Shown here in pieces: positions 1 through 5,119 of a stretch of DNA of 8,609 nucleotides. Position 1 is the first letter of the stretch. Each line of letters begins with the position of its first letter. The translations under genes and the position numbers were made by a program. The stretch is from Actinomycetes bacterium (GTDB lineage: Bacteria > Actinomycetota > Actinomycetes > Actinomycetales > Cellulomonadaceae). The DNA lies in contig JAJYTJ010000159.1 of the NCBI GenBank assembly GCA_021793115.1, forward strand, positions 1 through 8,609, given 5' to 3'. Under the pieces are notes generated by a model, which did no database searches, was not told where the DNA came from, and saw only the letters and a list, made by a program, of their open reading frames with translations.

Positions 1-10
1 CGCGACGACG

Positions 11-16
11 AGGAGG
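11..16 (+). promoter_or_regulatory. Shine-Dalgarno of the aldo/keto reductase gene
   Basis: AGGAGG lies five bases before ATG at 22. It decides the start: a TTG at 19 is in frame one codon earlier but would be only two bases from the motif. A TGA at 20-22 in another frame overlaps this ATG, so a preceding gene could end here and be translationally coupled, but only 21 bases are visible. Confidence 0.8.
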
Positions 17-21
17 TCTTG

Positions 22-972
22 ATGTCCTGGATGCGCCCGCTGGGTGCCACGGGCCTGGAGGTGTCGGCGCTGTGCCTCGGCGGCGGACCGCTCGGCAGCA
101 TGCCGCGGCTGTTCGGCGTCGAGACCCCGGCGGAGCGGGGCATCCAGACCGTGCTCGCCGCCCTGGACGGCCCGATCAGGTTCATCGACACCTCCAACGG
201 CTACTCCGACGGCGAGAGCGAGCGGCGCATCGGCGAGGCGTTGCGCCGTGTCGGCGGCCTGCCGGAGGGCGTCGTCGTCGAGACCAAGACCGACCCGCGT
301 GACGGCGACTACTCCGGCGACCGGGTGCGCCGCAGCGTCGCGGAGTCCATGGCCCGCCTGGGCCTCGACCGGCTGCCGTTGGTGCACCTGCACGATCCGG
401 AGTTCCACGACTTCGACGACATCGCCGGTCGGGGCGGCGCGGTCGACGCGCTCGTCGGGCTGCGCGAGGAGGGCGTCGTCGGCGCGATCGGCCTGGCCGG
501 CGGCGACGTGCGCGTCATGGCGCGGTACCTGGCGCTCGGGGTGTTCGACGTGCTGCTGGTCCACAACCGGTGGACCCTGGTGGACCGCAGCGCGGGCGGG
601 CTGGTGGCGGAGGCGCGGCGCCAGGGCATGGGCGTGCTCAACGCGGCGGTGTACGGCGGCGGGATCCTCGCCCACCAGGACGACGAGGGCAGCCCGACGA
701 CCTACGGCTACCGCCCGGCGTCGCCACCGGTGCTCGACGCGGTCCGCGCGATGCGGGCGGTGTGCGCGCGGTACGGCACCGACCTGCCGACCGCCGCGCT
801 GCAGTTCTCGGTGCGCGACGACACCTTCGCCGCGACGGTCGTCGGGATGTCGCGGCCGGAACGGGTCGCCGCCACGGTGGCGGCCGCGCAGGCGCCGCTG
901 CCCGACGACCTGTTCGCGGAGCTGGAGACCCTGCTGCCGGCCGAGGAGCAGTGGCTCGACGCTCCGTTGTGA
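22..972 (+). CDS. Aldo/keto reductase (aldose 1-dehydrogenase-like)
   Basis: A 316-residue cytosolic NAD(P)-dependent oxidoreductase with the complete AKR barrel. Near the N-terminus is RPLGATGLEVSALCLGGGPLG (first strand and cofactor region). The catalytic tetrad is visible: Asp56 and Tyr61 in FIDTSNGYSDGESE, Lys89 in VVETKTD, and His124 in HLHDPE. NRWTLVD (about 182-188) and the C-terminal VVGMSRPERV (about 273-282, coenzyme-binding region) are also typical. Length fits the family. The overall pattern resembles the branch annotated as D-threo-aldose 1-dehydrogenase or L-fucose dehydrogenase, which oxidises a sugar C1 to the lactone, but the substrate cannot be fixed from sequence alone. ATG at 22 is chosen for its strong Shine-Dalgarno sequence. 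It is the only long plus-strand gene here and may be the last gene of an operon entering from the left. Confidence is high for the family and low for the substrate. Confidence 0.93.
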   Translation: MSWMRPLGATGLEVSALCLGGGPLGSMPRLFGVETPAERGIQTVLAALDGPIRFIDTSNGYSDGESERRIGEALRRVGGLPEGVVVETKTDPRDGDYSGDRVRRSVAESMARLGLDRLPLVHLHDPEFHDFDDIAGRGGAVDALVGLREEGVVGAIGLAGGDVRVMARYLALGVFDVLLVHNRWTLVDRSAGGLVAEARRQGMGVLNAAVYGGGILAHQDDEGSPTTYGYRPASPPVLDAVRAMRAVCARYGTDLPTAALQFSVRDDTFAATVVGMSRPERVAATVAAAQAPLPDDLFAELETLLPAEEQWLDAPL

Positions 973-992
973 CTCTTGCACGTCAGCAAGTA

Positions 993-1021
993 CGCCGGCG
1001 ACGACCGGTCCCGAGCCGGCG
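993..1021 (+). terminator. Weak hairpin downstream of the aldo/keto reductase
   Basis: CGCCGGC at 993-999 pairs perfectly with GCCGGCG at 1015-1021 across a 15-base loop, 21 bases after the stop codon. No T-tract follows, so this is at best a factor-assisted or weak terminator. GC-rich DNA yields such pairs by chance. Confidence 0.25.
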
Positions 1022-1106
1022 GGCGACAGCGCCGCCAGCGGTCACGTTACCGTTCACTTCTCCCTGTCTCGACGCGCTGACCTGCGATGTTATGGCTCAT
1101 GGGGTG

Positions 1107-1128
1107 AAATCGGGCGTCCGCCCGATTT
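1107..1128. promoter_or_regulatory. Perfect 22-base palindrome, candidate operator or short terminator
   Basis: AAATCGGGCG at 1107-1116 and CGCCCGATTT at 1119-1128 are exact reverse complements separated by TC. As RNA this gives a 9-bp stem with a GUCC loop, A-rich on the 5' side and U-rich on the 3' side, so a short bidirectional terminator is possible, but the run is only three T. As DNA it is a good dyad for a dimeric regulator. It lies about 50 bases upstream of the riboswitch, where an activator or repressor site would be expected. No known regulator is recognised from the site. Confidence 0.55.
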
Positions 1129-1167
1129 GGTCGTTCTGACGGCTTCCGTACCGCTGCTGTCATCGTC

Positions 1168-1173
1168 TACTGT
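1168..1173 (+). promoter_or_regulatory. Possible -10 hexamer of the riboswitch transcript
   Basis: TACTGT fits the actinobacterial TAnnnT -10 pattern and would place the transcript start near 1179-1181, almost exactly at the first strand of riboswitch stem P1. The best -35 match (TTCCGT at 1144-1149, 18-base spacer) is poor, so the call is tentative. If transcription starts this late, P1 would be shortened by one or two pairs. Confidence 0.3.
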
Positions 1174-1177
1174 CTGA

Positions 1178-1264
1178 CCTGTCAGCGAACCGGCAAACCC
1201 GCTGTGAGGCGGGGACGCAAAGCCACGGGGCCCTCACGGGTCAGCCGGGCTGCCGAAAGACAGG
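1178..1264 (+). ncRNA. Cyclic di-GMP-I (GEMM-I) riboswitch
   Basis: The conserved GEMM-I core is readable throughout. GGCAAACC (1192-1199) leads into a stem CCCGCT (1198-1203) / GGCGGG (1208-1213) capped by GTGA (1204-1207), a GNRA tetraloop. GACGCAAAGCC (1214-1224) is the hallmark junction and tetraloop-receptor segment. ACGGGGCCC follows, then the second hairpin around CAGCCGGGCTGCCGA (1242-1256). Closing stem P1 is CCTGTC (1178-1183) with GACAGG (1259-1264), a perfect 6-bp match. GEMM-I aptamers bind c-di-GMP, and a variant subgroup prefers cGAMP. In my hand alignment the ligand-contacting G is retained (1192), favouring c-di-GMP. The P1 3' strand contains the AGGA used by the open frame at 1272, so ligand binding could mask the ribosome site. 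A second CTGTC at 1170-1174 could act as an alternative P1 strand. Confidence is high for the class and lower for ligand and mechanism. Confidence 0.87.
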
Positions 1265-1271
1265 AACACCG

Positions 1272-1421
1272 ATGGAACAGCGCGGGCAGGCTGCAGGGCC
1301 GTTCAGCTCCCCCACTCCGCACCCGGACCTGCCGGTCGCGCGGTTGCAGGCCTGGGCCCGCCGGGCCGCCGAGCTCGGCGCCGTCACCCTCATCCCGACC
1401 CAGGACGACGCGGCCGCCTGA
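1272..1421 (+). CDS. Riboswitch-controlled small protein, 49 residues, unknown family
   Basis: The ATG is six bases after AGGA (1262-1265), which sits inside the riboswitch P1 3' strand. The frame runs 49 codons to TGA, and about nine codons in ten end in G or C, like the neighbouring real genes; the exceptions (GAA, GCT, GCA, ACT) are all in the first 15 codons. The protein starts MEQRGQAAGPF, has a Pro/Ser-rich segment to about residue 21, then a likely amphipathic helix from PVARLQAWARRAAELGAV (21-38), followed by TLIPTQDDAAA at the C-terminus. There is no signal peptide, membrane span or Cys motif. I do not recognise the family. It is the only frame suitably placed to be the riboswitch target on this strand. 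It ends three bases before the stop codon of the convergent minus-strand gene. It could instead be a leader peptide or a decayed gene end, but start context and codon use favour a real small gene. Confidence 0.6.
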   Translation: MEQRGQAAGPFSSPTPHPDLPVARLQAWARRAAELGAVTLIPTQDDAAA

Positions 1422-1424
1422 GCC

Positions 1425-3944
1425 CTACAGCTCTCCCACCCGTTGCAGGTGGCGCATCGCCACCCAGCCCAGCGGGATCCGCAGCCAGTAGGTGAGGACG
1501 CGGAACAGCACCGCCACGGAGAACGCGACACCTGGGTTGATCCCGGCAACGGTGCCGAGGCCGGCCGCCAGCGCCGCCTCCGTGGTGCCCACCCCACCGG
1601 GTGTCGGCACCAGCGCGCCGAGCGTGGTGCCGGCGAGGTAGACGATCGCCACCTGCACCAGGCTGACGTGCTGGCCCAGGCCGTGCAGCGCCGCGTCGAA
1701 CGCGAGCACGTAGCCGAGCACCGTGACGGCGTTCCCTGCCAGCCCGAGCAGCAGCCGGCCGGGCTGCCCGACGACCTCCACCAGCCGCGGCCAGGTCTGC
1801 TGCAACGTCGGCATGACCCGCGTGGCGACCCAGGTGCGCACCTGCGGCACCAGGAGCGCCGCGGCGAGCGCGAGGACGACGATGCCGATCACCACCAGCA
1901 CGGCCGGTGACAACGGCACCGGCGACTGCTGCTGGGTGCCGGACGTCAGGGTGAGCACCACGAGCAGCAGCACGGTGACGACCATCTGCGCCACCTGGAT
2001 GAGCGCGACGGTGGCCGTGGCCAGCGTCGTGGACACCCCGCGTCGCGTCAGGCTGCGCAGGTTGAGCGCGGCCGGGCCGATGCCGGCGGGCGCGGCGAGC
2101 GCCACGAACGCGGCGGCGGCCTGCACGGTCGTCGCGCGCCACAGGCCCAGCCGGACCGGGGAGAAGGCGACCAGGCTCAGCGCGGCACCGACAAGCGTCA
2201 GCAGACCGAGCGCGTACGCGGTGACGGAGTAGCGCCAGTCGGCCACGCGCAGGGCCAGTCCGATCTGGTGCACGTTGATGGTGGTGAGGATGACGAACGC
2301 CGCGATGATGGTGACGACGATCGTCAGCACGGTGCGGGCCCCGAACCGGACCAGCCGCTGCGGCTCGATGCTGGCCTCCGGCAGGCGGGCGACGATCTCC
2401 TGCCGCAGCTCGGCGAGCACCTCGCGGTGGTGACGCATCAGCTCGCGGGTCTGCCGCGGCAGCGTGATCGTCTGCAGCATCGGGCCGATGGCGGCGACGT
2501 CGTCGTCGGCCAGCGCGTCGGCGACCGACCGGACGGCCCGCGCCGCGCCCACCCGCAGCGCCAGGACGGCGAGCATCTGCGTGATGTCGATGCGGCGCGC
2601 CAGCTCGGACGAGGCGACGTCGCCCGAGTCCCACCCGGTGAGCCACACCCCGTGGTGCGTGGTGCCGGGCCCGACGAGCAGCGTGTCGGCGGTGATCGCG
2701 CGGTGCGCGATGCCGGCGTGGTGGGCGGCGCGCAGCTGCGTCCAGACCTCCGCGAGCAGCTCGTCGGTCAGCTGCTCGTCCGGGATCTGGCTGAGCGGCA
2801 CCGCACCCGCCGGATGCTCCTGGAGCAGCATCATCGAGTCGGCGTTCTCGCTGATCCGCAGCAGTCGCGGGGTGTGGACGCCGGCCGCGGTCGCCGCGTA
2901 GGCCAGCAGGGCGGCCCGCTCGGAGGCCTGCCGCAGCGAGACGATGTTGCGTCCCTCGATGCCGCGCAGCCGCAGGCTGCGCCAGGTGCGGGCCAGCATG
3001 CCGACCACCTGGCGGTCGCCGTCGAGCACCCGCAGGTCGAGGACCTCGTCGTACGTGGTGCGCACCTGGTAGACCCGGGCGTCCGATGAGCGCACCAGCG
3101 CCGCCGAGGCCTCGTCGGGCGCCGGCAGGTTGTGCTCGCGATGCAGCTGCTCGGCGGCGGCGCGGGTGTCGGCGTCCGGCACCCGGACCAGCGACACCGG
3201 GGTGTACCCGGCGCGCCGGATGCCGGCCACGAGCGCGTCGCCGTAGGCGCGTTCCGGAGCCACCCCGGCGAGGTAGCGCACGCCGAGGCCCGCGAGCCGG
3301 CCCAGCGCGAGCGCGAGCGCGACGCCCGGCAGGGACACCTGGGCGGTGATGAGCGTGACGCCGATGGCGGTCCACAGCGCGTTCCAGCTCCACCGCACCG
3401 ACGTGCGGTGCGCGCGCGGCCCGGCCAGCGTGAGCAGCGCGGCGAGCATGGCGACGTACCCGGGCAGCGTGAGGGCAGGGACGTCGAGGTGCGTCGTGGC
3501 ATCGGTCTGGACCACGGACATGGTGGCGACGAGCTCGTGGCTGCCGAAGGTCATCAGCGCCCAGTGGCCGAGCGTCGTCAGCGTGAGGCCGGCGGCGCCT
3601 GCCGCGGACATCTCGAGCAGCAGCCGGCCCTGCCGGCGCACCGCCAGGTCGATGAGCACCGCGAGCGGCACCAGCACGGTGACGAGCGAGACGAGCGCGG
3701 TCACGGGCACGAAGAGGATGCGGCGCAGCAGCGTGGCGAAACCCTGCACGTCCTCGGCGATGCCGCCGGTGGTGTTGTGGGCGTAGGCGGCCAGCACGAC
3801 GACGAGCACGGCGCCGAGGGTCGCGAGCACGACGCCGAGCAGGTCCGACTGGTGGTGGACCCGAGCGGCGGGGATGTCGATGACCTCGACCGCGACCCCT
3901 GGTGCGGACCGGCTGGTCGCGGCTCCCTCCTGCGCCGTGCTCAC
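1425..3944 (-). CDS. LPG-synthase-type membrane protein with internal pseudokinase-like domain
   Basis: An 839-residue integral membrane protein in three parts. Residues about 35-222 hold several hydrophobic helices. About 280-505 is soluble and kinase-like: ERAALLAYAATAAGV resembles the small lobe of lipopolysaccharide/APH-type kinases, HRAITADT (414-421) sits where HRDLKPEN would be, and WDSG (438-441) where DFG would be. The catalytic Asp, Lys and Asn of the loop are replaced by Ala, Thr and Thr, so phosphotransfer is unlikely. About 535-825 is the UPF0104/LPG_synthase_TM domain with roughly eight helices and the characteristic PTPGGVGTTEAAL (780-792). The C-terminal GNAT-like lysyl-transferase domain of true MprF is absent, so a lipid-flipping or lipid-binding role is more plausible than aminoacylation. 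Start: GTG at 3944 is preferred over TTG at 3962 because neither has a Shine-Dalgarno sequence but the GTG has a -10-like hexamer 7 bases upstream. It follows the CPBP gene by 61 bases. Confidence 0.88.
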   Translation of the reverse strand: MSTAQEGAATSRSAPGVAVEVIDIPAARVHHQSDLLGVVLATLGAVLVVVLAAYAHNTTGGIAEDVQGFATLLRRILFVPVTALVSLVTVLVPLAVLIDLAVRRQGRLLLEMSAAGAAGLTLTTLGHWALMTFGSHELVATMSVVQTDATTHLDVPALTLPGYVAMLAALLTLAGPRAHRTSVRWSWNALWTAIGVTLITAQVSLPGVALALALGRLAGLGVRYLAGVAPERAYGDALVAGIRRAGYTPVSLVRVPDADTRAAAEQLHREHNLPAPDEASAALVRSSDARVYQVRTTYDEVLDLRVLDGDRQVVGMLARTWRSLRLRGIEGRNIVSLRQASERAALLAYAATAAGVHTPRLLRISENADSMMLLQEHPAGAVPLSQIPDEQLTDELLAEVWTQLRAAHHAGIAHRAITADTLLVGPGTTHHGVWLTGWDSGDVASSELARRIDITQMLAVLALRVGAARAVRSVADALADDDVAAIGPMLQTITLPRQTRELMRHHREVLAELRQEIVARLPEASIEPQRLVRFGARTVLTIVVTIIAAFVILTTINVHQIGLALRVADWRYSVTAYALGLLTLVGAALSLVAFSPVRLGLWRATTVQAAAAFVALAAPAGIGPAALNLRSLTRRGVSTTLATATVALIQVAQMVVTVLLLVVLTLTSGTQQQSPVPLSPAVLVVIGIVVLALAAALLVPQVRTWVATRVMPTLQQTWPRLVEVVGQPGRLLLGLAGNAVTVLGYVLAFDAALHGLGQHVSLVQVAIVYLAGTTLGALVPTPGGVGTTEAALAAGLGTVAGINPGVAFSVAVLFRVLTYWLRIPLGWVAMRHLQRVGEL

Positions 3945-3951
3945 CTGGGGG

Positions 3952-3957
3952 AGTCTA
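3952..3957 (-). promoter_or_regulatory. -10-like hexamer for a leaderless transcript of the LPG-type gene
   Basis: TAGACT on the minus strand is followed by seven bases (CCCCCAG) and then GTG at 3944. This spacing would put the transcript start at the start codon, as in the common leaderless actinobacterial genes. No TTGACA-like -35 is evident in the GC-rich upstream sequence. No Shine-Dalgarno sequence precedes this GTG or the in-frame TTG at 3962, which would overlap the hexamer. Confidence 0.45.
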
Positions 3958-4005
3958 GGCAACGGGATGGGTCGGGACGGGGGATCCGGCGCCCCCGCGG
4001 CCCGC

Positions 4006-4839
4006 TCAGGTCAGCCCCAGGCTGGCCAGCAACGCGTGCGGGACCACGTCGTAGCCGACGAACACCACCATGTCCATGAGGAAGTGTGCGACGACCAGCG
4101 GTGCGACCCGGCGCGTCCGGCGGTAGTACTCCGCGAAGACCACGCCCATCACGGCGTTCCCGATGAACGGTCCCCAGCCCTGGTAGAGGTGGTAGGAACC
4201 GCGCAGCAGTGCCGAGGCGACGATGATCGCCGGCCCGCGCCAGCTCAGCTGGCGGAGCCGCTCCGACAGGTAGCCGACGACGACGACCTCCTCCAGCAGC
4301 CCGTTCTGCGCCGCGGACAGCACCAGCACCGGAATGGTCCACCAGTGCGCGTTGAGCGCGCTGGCCTGCACCTGGACCGTGATGCCGAGCGCCCGCCCGA
4401 GGACGTAGAAGCCCAGTCCCGGCAGGCCGATGGCGGCGGCGAGGCCGGCGCCCCAGCCGAGGTCGCGCCAGGGGCGGTCGGCGGTGAGGCCGATGCGACG
4501 CACCGCGGAGCGTCCCGGCTGGTGCAGCAGGTACAGCGCGAGCGCGACCGGCAGCAGCGCGAAGAAGATCCCGGTCAGCTGGTAGGTGAGGTCGAGCAGC
4601 GGCCGTGGCGAGGCGCTGACGTTGAGCGCCGTCGACTGCGCGGCCAGCGGCGGCCCCGCCGTGAGCTTGGCGACCAGGCTGATCACCGCGTAGACGGCGG
4701 ACTGTCCCAGGGACAGCCCGAGCACCACCCACACCTCGGCGGTCAGCCGCCGTCGGCTCGGCGCCGCGGTGGCCCCGGCCAGGGGGCCCGGTACGTCCGT
4801 GGTGGGTGCGGGCGGGGTCGACGACTCCGGCACGGCCAT
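4006..4839 (-). CDS. CPBP-family intramembrane glutamic protease-like protein
   Basis: A 277-residue membrane protein of the CPBP (CAAX protease and bacteriocin-processing, Abi) family. After a Pro/Thr-rich cytosolic tail of about 33 residues come roughly seven to eight hydrophobic helices. Motif 1 is QNGLLEEVVVVGYL with Glu183-Glu184; motif 2 carries His217 in RGSYHLYQGWGPF; motif 3 is HFLMD (His252, Asp256). These are the residues expected to activate water for peptide cleavage in the bilayer. The usual EExxxR arginine is replaced (EEVVVVGY), which may mark a subfamily or altered activity. Substrates are unknown; relatives process prenylated proteins, bacteriocins or signalling proteins. 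ATG at 4839 is chosen over GTG at 4851 because the latter overlaps a -10-like hexamer and neither has a ribosome site. The gene runs in the same direction as the LPG-type gene below it, with a 61-base gap, so partial read-through is possible. Confidence 0.9.
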   Translation of the reverse strand: MAVPESSTPPAPTTDVPGPLAGATAAPSRRRLTAEVWVVLGLSLGQSAVYAVISLVAKLTAGPPLAAQSTALNVSASPRPLLDLTYQLTGIFFALLPVALALYLLHQPGRSAVRRIGLTADRPWRDLGWGAGLAAAIGLPGLGFYVLGRALGITVQVQASALNAHWWTIPVLVLSAAQNGLLEEVVVVGYLSERLRQLSWRGPAIIVASALLRGSYHLYQGWGPFIGNAVMGVVFAEYYRRTRRVAPLVVAHFLMDMVVFVGYDVVPHALLASLGLT

Positions 4840-4847
4840 GGACCGGC

Positions 4848-4853
4848 ACACTA
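4848..4853 (-). promoter_or_regulatory. -10-like hexamer upstream of the CPBP gene
   Basis: TAGTGT on the minus strand lies eight bases before ATG at 4839, again with no Shine-Dalgarno sequence between. The arrangement matches a leaderless start. It sits immediately downstream of the RHH-gene hairpin, so the CPBP gene probably has its own promoter. No good -35 is visible; the -35 position falls inside the hairpin DNA. Confidence 0.4.
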
Positions 4854-4870
4854 CGACGCCAGGCTGGGGG

Positions 4871-4891
4871 CCGCCCGCCTCAGGCGGGCGG
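4871..4891 (-). terminator. 9-bp GC hairpin enclosing the RHH stop codon
   Basis: CCGCCCGCC at 4871-4879 and GGCGGGCGG at 4883-4891 are perfect reverse complements around a three-base loop. On the minus strand the loop is TGA, the stop codon of the RHH gene, so the 5' arm encodes its last three residues. No T-tract follows. It probably ends or stabilises the SPFH-RHH transcript. Confidence 0.5.
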
Positions 4892-5119
4892 GCGGCCGCG
4901 GCGACGGGGCGGCGTCAGGCTGGCGGGCGCCCGGCCGGCGCGGGTCAGCGCCTCGCGCAGCAGCAGGTCGATCTGGGCGTTGACGCTGCGCAGCTCGTCG
5001 GACGCCCAGCGTGCCAACGCGTCGTGCACCGCAGGGTCGAGCCGCAGCAGCACAGCCTTGCGCTCGCGCGCGGCAGGCCGCTGCTCGTCGTGCGGCTCGA
5101 CCCTGCGGTCCGCTGTCAC
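4880..5119 (-). CDS. Ribbon-helix-helix (Arc/MetJ-type) DNA-binding protein
   Basis: A 79-residue protein. After a charged N-terminal tail, RKAVLLRL (20-27) is the expected beta-strand that pairs in the dimer and enters the DNA major groove. DPAVHDALARWASDEL (28-43) is helix A, and SVNAQIDLLLREAL (45-58) is helix B with the typical S-x-N-x-x-I start. The C-terminus is basic, PPRRRGRPPA, and contains RGRP, the core of an AT-hook, which would bind the minor groove. The GTG start overlaps the stop of the SPFH gene by four bases (GTGA), implying translational coupling and equal expression. No toxin gene lies beside it, so antitoxin is less likely than local regulator. It plausibly binds the palindrome at 6111-6126 and regulates its own operon; that is inference from position and fold. 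Pairing of SPFH genes with such small RHH genes is, to my recollection, recurrent in actinobacteria. Confidence 0.85.
   Translation of the reverse strand: MTADRRVEPHDEQRPAARERKAVLLRLDPAVHDALARWASDELRSVNAQIDLLLREALTRAGRAPASLTPPRRRGRPPA

Larger units (their letters stand above)
973..1177. other. Non-coding leader region between reductase gene and riboswitch
   Basis: No convincing gene is seen in this stretch. Long frames crossing it are read-throughs of shadow frames of the reductase. It contains a weak hairpin (993-1021), a perfect palindrome (1107-1128) and a possible -10 hexamer (1168-1173). Base composition from about 1040 to 1175 is clearly less GC-rich than the flanking genes, as expected for promoter DNA. 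Confidence 0.6.

Noticed and set aside
1096..1126. Flagellar sigma factor (FliA)-type promoter around CTCA ... CCCGAT
   Set aside because: CTCA at 1096-1099 and CCCGAT at 1121-1126 are about 21 bases apart, longer than the spacing I recall for actinobacterial FliA promoters, and the second element is better explained by the palindrome.
1204..1491. 95-codon plus-strand frame starting inside the riboswitch
   Set aside because: It begins in the conserved aptamer core, has no ribosome site, and yields Arg/Pro/Ser-rich sequence. The 49-codon frame at 1272 has better start context and codon bias.
1390..3393. Long 667-codon open frame on the minus strand inside the LPG-type gene
   Set aside because: It is a frame-shifted shadow of a GC-rich gene, giving Arg/Ala/Gly/Pro-rich low-complexity sequence, while the overlapping frame encodes clear membrane helices and family motifs.
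4880..5119. Antitoxin of a toxin-antitoxin pair
   Set aside because: The fold fits, but its partner is a 315-residue SPFH membrane protein, not a recognisable toxin, and no small toxin-like gene lies on the other side.
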